Shown here: piece by piece, positions 8,763-20,087 of the stretch
How the letters are laid out: every line of letters begins with the position of its first letter
Numbering within the stretch: position 1 is the stretch's first letter
Source of the DNA: Artemisia argyi
Lineage: Eukaryota > Streptophyta > Magnoliopsida > Asterales > Asteraceae
NCBI GenBank assembly: GCA_030686995.1
Contig: CM060691.1
Location: forward strand, 63,835,838-63,899,837
DNA: 64,000 nt
Reading direction: 5' to 3'
The notes under the pieces: model-generated
What the model saw: the letters and a program-made list of their open reading frames with translations, nothing else
Told to the model about the DNA's origin: nothing
The model's database searches: none
Program-made: the position numbers and the translations under genes

Positions 8763-11700
8763 TGATTAGTGCTAAACAGTTAGAAATTATCAACCAAGTA
8801 ATAGTCAACAAGTCAAACAACCTAAACCAATACTCCGTGGAGTGTAATGTCTCCCCGGGTCGTTAGATCCCAACGAGGCGTGAAATCTGAAATAAGACGA
8901 CTCTGTGATCAGGTGAATTGAATAGAAAAAGGGTTCAAGTGTTTATACTACTGAAATATAAGTAAAAATAGCTTTAGTAAGCTATATCAACAAATACTTG
9001 AAATCAGATAACCATAAACGCAAAGGAACTGGAAAACACGTACGTTTAATATTTAAATCAAACGTGAACGTACTAATTAAAAAGTGAAACCTTATCAATA
9101 TAAGTCCTACGAATGTGAAATTTATATTTTTGGAATCCTAAAAATAAAAGAAAATTATTGGAAATTTAAAATTATTTTTATAACTATTTAATTAATAATT
9201 ATTATTTAATAACTATTTATTTATTTATTTAATATTACACTAAATTATAAGAAATTATAAAATTAACCTAGAAAAATAAAGTTTTAACTTAGAAAAATCT
9301 AAAATACCCTAAAACTTATTTTAGAACTGAAATTATATTTTTTACACTTTTTATCTATTTATTATTAATTATTAACTATTTATTAATTACTAAATAATAA
9401 ATTAAATTATGAAAATTAGCAAAAGATAAAAGAAAAATTTGAGAAAATTACTAAAATTATTTTAAGTTATAAGGAATCTAGGAAAAATATAAAATTGAAA
9501 ATTACTTATGCACTAAGCTGAAAATAAGCCAAATGGCTTAAATAGAAGCTATCACTTTTTGTATTTTTGGTTTTTCTTGGATTTTCTTTTTCAAAACTCT
9601 TTATACACTGATTATAAGCAACTTTAAAAAAAAGAACTTTTGCTAAATATAAAAAATAAGCACTTTGGGATCCAAAGTGCTTAACAATTTTGACTTATTA
9701 GCTTATTAGGACTTGTGAAATTTGAGTAAGCTTATAAAAAGCTACCACAAGGACACATAAGCTAAAACAGATAATGAACAACTTGAAATAAGCCAAATGG
9801 CACAGGTAAGTACACTGAATAAGCAATTATAAGCCAATAAGCAAATCCAACAATACCACAGACTTCACAGGCCAAATGGTCAACCTTTGCAAGCTTGTGG
9901 GGCCCACATGAGAGATTGGAAGCCCAAAGTAAAAGTTGATCTGAAAATCTAGCCAGAAGGGCTTTCTAAAAAGCCAAGATTCAGCCCTTGGGTCCAACTA
10001 ATGAGCACTAGGGAAGGGCATGAACTTGGGTGGTTCACACTGAGGAATCAGTATAAGGGGTGGAATTAAGCAAACTTAAGGCTACTTGCAGCCCTATCAA
10101 ATAAGCTGTAAAGCAAGAAATAAGCCTTGAATCTAAAAAAATGGTTTATTGGCTTTTCAAAAAGCCAAAAACCAGATTGTGGGGCCCACTAATGAACTAG
10201 CTAAGGTCCAATGAAAATTGGTGAAATTCCTGGGTGCCCTGGTGCAGGGTATACTTATGCCCTGCATGCCACTTTGAGCCACTAAATAAGCTATTACAAA
10301 AAATCTGAAAAATAAGCTGACAATGGATTTCTAAAGACTAGCTGATGGACTATCATATGTAAAAAGCTCAAGCCCTAATTCTACCCACAAAAATCATGAA
10401 AATTATTGCAATTTTTGGATTTCTGACTACTATGCTATTTGACTTTTTTGAGTTTGAGGCTTAATTTGACTTATGTGAACTTTGATCCTGATTTATGAAC
10501 TGAAAATGGATTGTTAAGCTATATTATGACTAACTTAAGATATTTTAACAAGATATGATGAGATTTAAAGCTTATGAAATACTAAAATCCACACAGTGAC
10601 TGTTTAGGTTAAGATTAAAGTGAATTTGACTTTTTCAAGCTTTCAACCACCTAAAACTTTGTTTACCTATTCTATTTTAGTACTGAGGATGAGGTTAGAA
10701 TAGGTTTTGGCCACTAAAACCAACAATGGCTCAACAAGACAGCTAAATCCAAACACCCTTTTAACTAACTTGATTTTTGGTTTTCTAAACAAATGATTAC
10801 TTATGACTTTGTAACTGCTTTCTACTGACTTATTATAACTTAATAAGCTTAAATGAGCATAGAAGCACTAGTTTTATCTTTAATAACCTAAGATATAATA
10901 TTGTACTAAAATTATAGTAGAAATGAGATTCCTAACAACTAATTTTAAGTAATATTATAAATAAATTATACTAAATAAGCATATATAACACAGAAATAAG
11001 CTAGGATAAGCAATAAACAGTAACAATTGAAATTTTAAGAAAAATCCTTACAAATTGAAATCCTGCTGAGTTTTTATGAACCAAGGATCAATAAGCACTC
11101 CTATAGGCTTTCCACAAAACCTCTAACCCAGGGCCATCAATAATCCACCCTACTCCATTGCTTTGATCATCTTCTTCATAACTTTTGATTTTTCAACTTA
11201 TTTATTTGATTTTTTTTATATTTTTCTTTTGTAACTAGAACTGAGTTTTATTGTTTCTAATAGCTTTCTAGAAGCTATCTAGGAGCTTATATGAGCTTGT
11301 GAGTCCAGAATAACATCAAACAACACCATTCACACCAATATAAAATTTTGAGCTTTTTAGTGCATAAACTGTATTGAACAAGATAACTTGAAATTGAGAC
11401 TGAAAAGAGGTTTTTATTATATTGAGAACATGAAATACAAAGCTTGAAAGTTAATTTATACACGGGAAATTGAAAATTACATAAGTCGACATTAACAAAC
11501 TAAAATTACACTAGATAGGTATCCACATTGCTTCCCTCTTCATCTTTATAGATAATTTGAGCTTCCAGGTGTCCTTAGAGACTTTCCCACCACTCCTGAG
11601 CCAATGGATTGGTCAAAGTAATCTCAACCATTTAATTTGCTTTTTGGCGCCAAATCTGGAACAGGTGGATTAGTGATGTTTTATTGCAATTAAAGAACCT

Positions 11701-12583
11701 TGGAGGGATGTGGAGGTGGAAGGGACAAGTTTAGATAGTAAGGATTGAGTTGGGGGAAAATTGCCCACAAAAACAGGGCTGTGAGGTGGAGATGGAGTGT
11801 TGAGTGGTGAGGAAGCATTAAATGCTTAGTGGGATTGAATGATGAGGGGGAATGAGGTGGAGTAGCTAGCTGGGGGTGAGGTGGAGATGGAAACCACCCT
11901 GGTATTGGGTTTGCAGGGATGGAGGTGGAAGATGAACAGTGGTGGTGGTATTTGTCGCAGGGTTGACTGTTTGACCCGTTTTTAATATCAAAGGGTTTGG
12001 GCTTGGTGGGCTTTTAATGTTGTAGATCAGGCTTTTGGTTTGTTTGTTTGTTTTGGGTTAAGTAAAGGATCCTTTTGGTTTGTATAGTTTTAAGCCCAAG
12101 GACCATTTGTGCAATTTCTGAATTCTTGAAGGGTTGAATCTGTAACTGTTACAAAGTTTATCATAGGACCATTCATGCCAAGTTTCAATAATACAAGGAC
12201 CATAAAAGCATTTTTCTAATTTTTAAAACTCGGGGTACTTGTTTTGCCATTTTTGAAACTTCAGGGCTTAATCTTGCCATTTGATAAAAAGATTTATTCA
12301 AGGACCAATTTGATAACTTAGAATAACATAGGGACCTTGAATGGCAATTTTCCAAATTTTGCATACTAGGGACTATTTTTGCCAATTTATGAAAGTTCAG
12401 GGACTGAAACTGCCAAGTGCACAAACTTTGATCATTATTTAACTGTTTTCCATCCTTTTGCACCTGAAACATATAAAAACACTTTCCAAGACTAGTTTAT
12501 GTATTTTGAGGCATTTCAGTGTGTTTTTAATTGTTTTTGCAGTTCAGATGGGACAAAAACGATGAGTTTTTAGACACTCATCA
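8763..12583 (-). repeat. 3' LTR of B-1 (3.8 kb)
   Basis: 3821 bp. It pairs with 26316-29319, which lacks about 0.8 kb (roughly 9286-10080 here). It contains an AT-rich stretch (about 9150-9500), an inverted repeat GTACGTT / AACGTAC (9040-9073), and toward its right edge (about 12060-12470) a run of degenerate repeats built on GGGAC(C/T) and TGCCA. The minus-strand purine tract GTGTGGGGGAT adjoins its 5' edge at 12584. Short reading frames inside it look accidental. Confidence 0.9.
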
Positions 12584-13465
12584 ATCCCCCACACTAAACT
12601 ATTGCTAGTCCCTAGCAATCTTTTATGAAAATTTAATGGATTTAAATTCTCTTTACCAAAATCCATCATTTCTGGAGTAGCCAAATGTTTCAGTTCAAGT
12701 AAGAACCATGGTACACTGATAACTATATGATTTTGAGCAAACCATAAGCTGTCAACGGTTTTGATTTGTCTTTACCAGAAGCCGTTTCCTTCTGGACTGG
12801 CCAACTCTTGATGCAGTTATTAGCATCTTGGTGAGCTGATTACCAATTATGGTTTTCCACTGCCTTTACCACAAGCCATAACCTTGCGGGCTAGCCAACT
12901 TTTTACTTTTTAGGATAAGGTGAGTTGAATACCATACAATTTTGGGCAAATTGTCAGCCATAAACAGATTTGAGATATCTTTACCAAGAGCCGTTTGCTC
13001 CTGGATTAGCCAGTCCTTATGTAGGTTAGACATGGTGGACTGATAACCATAAAAATTTAAAGCTCAAGTGAAAAATTTTAGAAAATTTTGGCCAAAAACG
13101 GGGGTACTAGAAGGTATAATGTGATCAAATTCGCTAGAATTCCCCCCCCCCCCCCCCCACACTTAGAATTGAATGTTGTCCTCAATATTCAAAGCACCGG
13201 CTATTAAGCTGACCCTTTGAACGTAAAAAGGCAATATTCTAAGCTAACTGTGGAAATACTATTTTTCACTTTATTTTTATATACATACAAACACACATTT
13301 TTTTTCTTTTACTTATGTACATATATACATAGCAAACAGCAGGGGACGGCCACTCCCCCACACTTGGGTGTTAGAAAGTAGAAAGAAGTCAGAGATATGG
13401 GTGAAAACCCATATTGTGCTACTGTTTTTGTTCATCGAGTCGCTAGCTTGACTCGATCCCCGAAT
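12584..13465 (-). other. B-1 3' non-coding region: purine tracts and hairpin series
   Basis: Next to the LTR is a perfect stem-loop (12601-12619, plus-strand arms ATTGCTAG and CTAGCAAT, loop TCC) and the complement of AGTGTGGGGGAT. Four related hairpins follow at 12656-12675, 12775-12795, 12869-12889 and 12984-13004, each flanked by CTTTA and (C/T)AGCC-like sequence. Then come a poly-C run (13142-13158; poly-G in the element's sense) next to CACACTTAG, a GAATGTTG/CAATATTC stem-loop (13171-13190), a second CCCCCACACTTG (about 13355), a GAAA-loop stem (13395-13414) and the stem CGAGTC/GACTCG (13436-13455). No gene is seen. Confidence 0.8.
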
Positions 13466-13698
13466 TTAATTGTCCATGGGGAAAGTTTGGAGATCTGGGA
13501 CAACCATGGATGGTATGTCCTCTCCAAAGTAGTGTTTCAAACGATGCCCATTCACTTTAAAACATGGACCGTCATTTTGAGATAACTCAACGGTACCATA
13601 TGGATAAACCTTTGATATAGTGAATGGGCCAGTCCAACGGATTTTGAGTTTACCCGAGAAGATCTTTAATCTAGAATTAAAGAGAAGGACTCGATCAC
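13466..13698 (-). pseudogene. pol C-terminus of B-1 (after integrase core)
   Basis: Encodes the end of the polyprotein: DRVLLFNSRLKIFSGKLK, then RWTGPFTI, YGTVELSQ and VNGHRLKHYFGEDIP, ending PMDN-stop. This is the conserved tail that follows the integrase core in Athila-type pols; no chromodomain is present. It is cut from the rest of integrase by A-4, inserted at the codons for Gly-Asp/Arg-Val (target duplication ATCAC, 13694-13698 and 20083-20087). Confidence 0.88.
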
Positions 13699-15105
13699 TG
13701 TTGCGTGGGAATCGCACCTTGCTTTACCTCTCGAGGGATCTCGCGAGGCTTACAACCCCCACCAGGCAGTGTACCTGATCGTTGTAGTATAGTATAGTGA
13801 CAAGTACCGGGGGATTGATCGTTCAGCTTAGGAATAGTGTCGCTAGGATTAGAAAACCTAATTAATAGTTCTAGAGGTGAGGGATGATTATTTTTGTATT
13901 TTTATATTTTTTGAAAGCAAGTAAAATCTCTGGTTTTGAAGGAGTGGGCGGAATTAGTTGCTAATCAACTAACCCAAAGCTAAGATATAATTAAAATAAA
14001 AATAATAAAAATGAAATTAAACTAAATTAAACTAAGGTTGTGAGCAGTGGTTGGAGAAATTGTGTTTACTTAGACTTCATTACTCCCTAGATATCTTTTA
14101 CATGTTAATTACTTGTTACACTTGTATGAATGACGGGTTGTATTCCTTAATACCATTCGTGGGGTGGCATACATAACTCCCCAACTCTATGAGCTCTTAT
14201 CTCCTCCTACACCATGACCTAGCACAACTATAGGGATTGTAAACAGTGGCTCATGCATTAAATACAACCAATAAAGACCTAGTACGCCTCGGTTCATGTT
14301 TCTTAAGACGTTCAAGCATGTTACCATTTGGAGATCTGCCAGTTTTCTTAAGCCTAACATATAAATCATTCATTCAAAACAAGAATAGACAAGTAATCAA
14401 CACATAATCAACATCTAGGTTTCATTAGATCTAAGCAAACACAAGAGAGATCTAGCCTAGCATAGTAGAATTGAGACAAGAACAAGAGATAAACAACCAA
14501 CACATAGACATATTGATTGAATTGAAAGTACACTTATCTCAATTACAATGCAAGGTCTCAAGGGTTTGGAACCCTTGAAAAACCTGTTAAAGAGGCACCA
14601 AAATCGTCTTTAGGGTTTCACCAAAACTTCTCCACCTTTAATGAAAAAACTAGAAAACTATATATAGGAAAATCGTTCTGACGGCGTCAAGAGTTAAATC
14701 TGACGCCGTCACCTCGCCGCCATATACTTCCTCGGACGCCCTAGATCCACTTGTGACGGCCTATGTGACGCCGTCACCACCTTCGGTATTTTATTCTTGG
14801 CCACTTTGACGCTGTCACCTCTCCATCTGACGCCGTCACCACCTTCGATATTTAATTCTTCATGTCTGACGCCGTCAAGCTTTTGGTCTTGACGCCGTCA
14901 CCTTGTATCTTCAGCTTGGATTTTTGGTACTTTGTCGTTTTCTTCACTTTATGCTCCAAAAACGTCCAAAATAGCCTCTTTTCCAGAATTCACTCTCCAA
15001 ACACCTAAAATCACAAAAGGAACGATTTAGGGCAATATTTGATCAAATAAAGTCGAATTCGGGCTTAAATGACCCCCTAAAAACGGATCATTTTTCGCCT
15101 CATCA
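13699..15105 (-). repeat. 3' LTR of A-4
   Basis: 1407 bp, complete. The element-sense U5 hairpin at 13728-13747 has the same mismatched arm (CTCGCGAG) as A-1, linking these two copies. TATATATA is at 14659-14666. Confidence 0.92.
14659..14910 (-). promoter_or_regulatory. TATA box and seven TGACG-N-CGTCA sites, A-4 3' LTR
   Basis: Sites start at 14679, 14701, 14766, 14817, 14838, 14877 and 14900, with spacings close to those of A-1 read in the other direction. The TATA-proximal pair (14679 centre G, 14701 centre C) is again self-complementary. Confidence 0.55.
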
Positions 15106-15665
15106 TATACCCTTACACTTGAGATTTGCTTGTCCTCAAGCAAATGAGCTTTTATTCTACTCAAAAGACAAGTTAGGGGTCATTTAACACTAATATAAAA
15201 GTAATTACAACAAATAATCGTTCCACTAAAGACCAATAGACAAGCACGGAGGTCATACACAAGCACCTCACAAATAGTGTTTAGATACTCACATCTCTCG
15301 GGTGTAATAAAGTAATATAACATTATGGAAATGGAAGATATCTCTCACTACCTGTCATAGCAAAATAGATTACCATAGGCTTGGGAAAGGATCAAACCTC
15401 CACCACATGGCGTAAGCACCTAGGATAAACTATTAAAGAGGTCTTTTAAAGGGTTATAACGTTAGGTGTAGGGATATGAATTACACGGTTTTGTTGGATA
15501 AAGGAAGTTTTACTGGTGGCGAGTTAACAATCTTGGTTAATTACATGTACAAGATGGCGTTGCTAAGCCAAGACTAGACTCGACTTAAGCTAATAAATAA
15601 AAAATAACAAAAACATAAAATGAACATAGAATAAAAACGGGATGGTAGTCCGTATGTTTTTTTCT

Positions 15666-15705
<40 letters not shown>

Positions 15706-17592
15706 CTATTTTTTTTTCTTTATCCTCATTTTTCGATTTTTTTTTTTTTTGCATACACTCTTACCTTACCATCCAAAATAATACATCATAGGGGTTTGAG
15801 CAATCCCCCTTACACTTGAATCTTTACATACTTTACATTAAACTATTCTAGTGACTCGAATTAAGAAAATCAAAACACTTGGAGCACTTTTAAGATTAAC
15901 GTACATATGGTGGTAATAAATGATGTTCTTCCCCATTACTCCATAAAATAAGTACTTACCCACGAGTCCCAATCGTCCCAAAACAATATGTACAAGGATA
16001 TGACTCGACTTAGCAACCATGTAATCAATTAGAAAGTTAACTTAGGGTTTAACAAATAACAATAATGCACTAAAAATGAGCGCATACACGGAAGGCTAAG
16101 GCGATTTGGGTGTACATTTAAGTGGGGTGTAACAAATTCTTCCTTTAAGTAAAATGCTTAAAGTTAGAAACGAAAAGATAGGCTCGGAGGGGTGTACTAG
16201 GGGTATCATGTACTAAAAATGAGTACAACGCTAAGGGTGTGGGAAAAATTAGTTGACTTAATTAGCCAAGTAATATGACTTAAATGGTCAAGTAATTATG
16301 ATACGGGTTTAACACAAGGGTGATCCTAATGCCTCTTATCATGTAGTAAATCCTACCACACGAATGTAGTCTCACTAGCGGTCTCGGGATGCATCACTAA
16401 CGCAAGTTCTAGAATCTAAATGCTACCGGTACACTCATAAGCACCAATAATGAATGCTTTTCCTATCAAATCTAAAGGCGAACCTCACATTTTTGGGTGG
16501 AAAATTTTTCTGAATATACGGTTATGTGCTAGTCATACAACCTCCTATCCATGAGACGCTTGCTATTGCTAAAGTTTCACTCCTAAATGTTGTAAAAAAT
16601 TTGAAATTTGGCGCTAAAATTACACTAACAAGTATTTCTCGTAGTTTTATTACTCATCTACTATCAAACAAAACAAACTCAAGCGAAAGTGCATATGTAA
16701 GGTATCATCTTTTTACCCTCCCCTTACACTTAGGATGAACATTGTCCCCAATGTTCAAGTAAAGAATGTAAAAGTTAAAAAGTAAAGAGAATGAAATCAA
16801 ATACTCCCCTGATTCGCTCGGTATGGATTTTAGTTGGCCAGGTTAAATCTTCTTCCAAGAAAACGAACAATCAAAGCTTCCCTTCCAGAATATAAATCAT
16901 CTTCTTGTCACAAATAACCTGTAAATCCTGACAAAAGTATACAAGGCAACCTCGCGTAAAATCGGCGGCATCCTATATAAGTTACTAAATCGTAGAAAAC
17001 AAAGTAAGATATAATGCTTGTGGAATGAAGTTTGCAGATTTCCTGGAGATTATAAAACTTAATAATTCACAAAAACCATAAGACTCCGTTAGAAAAACAA
17101 AACTGGTAAAATTTCCAGATTTTTAACTCCTGACGCCGTCAAGAGTAATACTCTGACGCCGTCAGAATGGACCTGCAGAAATTCTTATGTTAAGTTTCCG
17201 GAAAATTTCTGGAAAAACTTCGTCCTACTTCCTGGAAAATCCTGCAAAACTTCATTACGACTCAATACAAGCATTTGACTCTAACAAATACGAATATACA
17301 TGTTCATTTAATATTGTGGAGAATCATGATCGGTTTGTTTCTTGAAAACATATTTGGGGTTTCCCCTTACACTTATCTTTTGCAAAAATACCTCTAGGTT
17401 GAAGTTAAGACTAGGCTAAACAACATAATAAAGTATTTCCATTTTTTAGTAGAGAAACATGATCAACCAACAATAAAAATAAAACATGCATACGGAAGCA
17501 AATAACAATCAAACAAATAAAAATCACACAAAACATGGGTTGCCTCCCAAGAAGCGCTTGTTTTTGTTCGAGTCACGAGCCTGACTCTACCC
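15106..17592 (-). other. Non-coding 3' interior of A-4
   Basis: Same plan as 3363-5855, reversed: terminal purine tract and ATTTGCTTG stem-loop near 15106-15146, T-rich tract (15653-15752), GAACATTG stem-loop (16737-16756), paired TGACGCCGTCA sites (17131 and 17154), GGGTTGCCTCCCAA (about 17537-17550), and a post-stop hairpin (17570-17587) with arms GAGTCA and TGACTC instead of GAGTCT/AGACTC. No gene. Confidence 0.8.
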
Positions 17593-18774
17593 TTATTTAA
17601 CGGATAAAGGGGAGGTTATCCCTACACTTAAGATTAAGTGCGGGTGAAAGTAGCGATACACACCCTTAGGGTGCAAATATGCCTCGTGAGGAAAGAGTGG
17701 CGGATGAATTATATGCTCGAATGGGTGTGCTCCTATCATCATAACCTTACCTAGTTCACTTTGGTCAATGGGTGAGTTGAAGTTTTCTCCTAAGAAGGGA
17801 TCATTTTCAATCAACTTCAAGAGACTCCTAGTTGGGAATCCGTCTTGACCTAATAAGCCCGGTTTAAACCCATAATGTTTCTTATGATCAATCACAAATG
17901 GGTGATGTAAACATGTAAGGTCATTTTCCACTCCTATATTGGTTTCCTCTCTACAAGGCTTAGAGTCCACTACCTTTATCCTAAGACTACCCGGACTACA
18001 TGGTTTGATGGGTGGATCGGGACCTATTTCAATTCCTAAATCTTCATCCAAGGATGGAAGATTAGGTGATGGTTTTGGTTGAGGCTCCGGTTCATCAAAA
18101 CTAGGAACTTCCCTAGAACTAGGAGTAAGGTTATCACTACAAGTGTTCAAACCTATATCCTCTAGTGGTGCTTGGTCCAAGGGTTCTACCTCAATTGGGG
18201 TTCCTATAGTCTCTTCTACTTCTTCCGGGTAAGTCACGGGCGGTGTATGTGCCTCAAATGATGGTAGGACTTGTGGGGTACTTTGTGGGCTTGGATTATC
18301 CACCTCATCCTCCATTGTACCTAGATTACCTATATGTTTGTTTTGTACTATGATATTAGGTGCCATCCAACTAGGTATCTCAACATGAGTATATTCATCC
18401 CTAGACAAACTTCCTGTTTGCTCCATCAAACTTGTTTTTGATTGATTTGTGATGTTGTTTGTTGGGTTGTCTACTCTATAATAATATTGGGCACAGTTTT
18501 CTATGGTATCCCACGCTTCTTCATCATTTAATTCCCTAGGGCCCCCATTGGCAAAATCATCGATGCGCATTTGGTCACATTGGCTGACACGATAGTAAAA
18601 GGTTTCGGTTAGGGATGATAAAGAGAAACTATGATGAGGGAATTTTCGAATTAATATTTTAAAACGAGTCCATGCATCATATATGGGTTCATCTCGATAT
18701 TGTTTGAAATTCGAGATGTCAACAGGGTAGAATGGCCTTTTTGGTTGGTGGTATGGTGGATTCGCGTACTCCAT
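17593..18774 (-). CDS. Gag-stub fusion protein of A-4, unknown C-terminal module
   Basis: Intact ORF of 393 aa from ATG at 18774; the frame is open a little further upstream, but only with a non-ATG start. Residues about 30-110 match the second half of a retrotransposon Gag domain (YDAWTRFK, FPHHSF, AWDTIENCAQYY). Then follows a long acidic, Pro-rich stretch (EVEETIGTP, PSFDEPEPQPKPSP) with no domain I know. The C-terminus carries HYGFKPGLLG, GAHPFEHIIHPPLFPH and HPKGVYRYFHPHLILSVG. No zinc knuckle or protease remains. It is flanked by the same leader and 3' region as other family A ORFs, so it appears to be a swapped module. A-7 carries a broken homologue. Function unknown; a structural Gag-like role is only a guess. 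Confidence 0.72.
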   Translation of the reverse strand: MEYANPPYHQPKRPFYPVDISNFKQYRDEPIYDAWTRFKILIRKFPHHSFSLSSLTETFYYRVSQCDQMRIDDFANGGPRELNDEEAWDTIENCAQYYYRVDNPTNNITNQSKTSLMEQTGSLSRDEYTHVEIPSWMAPNIIVQNKHIGNLGTMEDEVDNPSPQSTPQVLPSFEAHTPPVTYPEEVEETIGTPIEVEPLDQAPLEDIGLNTCSDNLTPSSREVPSFDEPEPQPKPSPNLPSLDEDLGIEIGPDPPIKPCSPGSLRIKVVDSKPCREETNIGVENDLTCLHHPFVIDHKKHYGFKPGLLGQDGFPTRSLLKLIENDPFLGENFNSPIDQSELGKVMMIGAHPFEHIIHPPLFPHEAYLHPKGVYRYFHPHLILSVGITSPLSVK

Positions 18775-18955
18775 ATTGGTGAACGGAATAGTCAATGGAA
18801 ATTAAGAACAAACACACAAAGAAAAAGATAGACTAAAGAAATCCTAAAAAAAATAAAAATAAAATCTTACTAGAAAGGAATCTAGCAAGTAGACCTAATA
18901 AAAAGAAATTCTAACCTAGACAATAACTATTCCCCAGGCTGCGGCGCCAAAAACT
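18775..18955 (-). other. A-4 leader and primer-binding site
   Basis: Primer site (element sense TGGCGCCGCAGCCTGGGGA) lies at 18931-18949, six bases from the LTR; the TGGCGCCG start is that of Athila-clade sites attributed to tRNA-Asp. The leader contains a hairpin (18866-18889, element-sense arms CTTGCTAGA and TCTAGTAAG, loop TTCCTT). Confidence 0.7.
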
Positions 18956-20082
18956 TGAGCAGTGGTTGGAGAAATTGTCTTTACTTAGACTTCATTACTC
19001 CCTAGATATCTTTTACATGTTAATTACTTGTTACACTTGTATGAATGACGGGTTGTATTCCTTAATACCATTCGTGGGGTGGCATACATAACTCCCCAAC
19101 TCTATGAGCTCTTATCTCCTCCTACACCATGACCCAGCACAACTATAGGGATTGTAAACAGTGGCTCATGCATTAAATACAACCAATAAAGACCTAGTAC
19201 GCCTCGGTTCATGTTTCTTAAGACGTTCAAGCATGTTACCATTTGGAGATCTGCCAGTTTTCTTAAGCCTAACATATAAATCATTCATTCAAAACAAGAA
19301 TAGACAAGTAATCAACACATAATCAACATCTAGGTTTCATTAGATCTAAGCAAACACAAGAGAGATCTAGCCTAGCATAGTAGAATTGAGACAAGAACAA
19401 GAGATAAACAACCAACACATAGACATATTGATTGAATTGAAAGTACACTTATCTCAATTACAATGCAAGGTCTCAAGGGTTTGGAACCCTTGGAAGACCT
19501 GTGAAAGAGGCACCAAAATCGTCTTTAGGGTTTCACCAAAACTTCTCCACCTTTAATGAAAAAACTAGAAAACTATATATAGGAAAATCGTTCTGACGGC
19601 GTCAAGAGTTAAATCTGACGCCGTCACCTCGCCGCCATATACTTCCTCGGACGCCCTAGATCCACTTGTGACGGCCTATGTGACGCCGTCACCACCTTCG
19701 GTATTTTATTCTTGGCCACTTTGACGCCGTCACCTCTCCATCTGACGCCGTCACCACCTTTGATATTTAATTCTTCATGTCTGACGCCGTCAAGCTTTTG
19801 GTCTTGACGCCGTCACCACCTTCGATATTTAATTCTTCATGTCTGACGCCGTCAAGCTTTTGGTCTTGACGCCGTCACCTTGTATCTTCAGCTTGGATTT
19901 TTGGTACTTTGTCGTTTTCTTCACTTTATGCTCCAAAAACGTCCAAAATAGCCTCTTTTCCAGAATTCACTCTCCAAACACCTAAAATCACAAAAGGAAC
20001 GATTTAGGGCAATATTTGATCAAATAAAGTCGGATTCGGGCTTAAATGACCCCCTAAAAACGGATCATTTTTCGCCTCATCA
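18956..20082 (-). repeat. 5' LTR of A-4, missing about 340 bp of its U5 end
   Basis: 1127 bp. Compared with 13699-15105 it lacks the segment from the terminus to about 14040; the break falls between two TGA triplets, as expected for a small slippage or recombination deletion. It also has one extra 62-bp unit (19805-19866). Confidence 0.88.
19743..19866 (-). repeat. 62-bp tandem duplication within the TGACG array
   Basis: Two copies (19743-19804 and 19805-19866) of a unit holding two TGACGCCGTCA sites; they differ at one base (CTTTG versus CTTCG). The other LTR of A-4 has a single copy (14838-14899), so the site number rises from seven to nine in this LTR. Confidence 0.9.
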
Positions 20083-20087
20083 ATCAC

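Larger units (their letters stand above)
13699..20082 (-). mobile_element. LTR retrotransposon A-4 nested in B-1 pol
   Basis: 6384 bp, flanked by ATCAC duplications (13694-13698; 20083-20087). Minus-strand order: 5' LTR (18956-20082, shortened), primer site, leader, one intact ORF (17593-18774), non-coding 3' region, purine tract, 3' LTR (13699-15105). The 3' terminus is CAACA instead of CATCA (plus strand TGTTG). There is no pol. It postdates B-1. Confidence 0.93.

Noticed and set aside
12185..12472. 95-aa reading frame in the B-1 LTR
   Set aside because: Lies in degenerate repeats of the LTR, is not kept in the other B LTR, and has no family resemblance.
13142..13160. Poly-C run as telomere-like or assembly gap filler
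   Set aside because: It is an expanded copy of the element's own purine tract, adjoining CACACTTAG as in the C copies.
14187..14369. 60-aa frame repeated at 19102-19284
   Set aside because: Identical only because both are LTRs of A-4; the equivalent stretch in other LTRs has stops.
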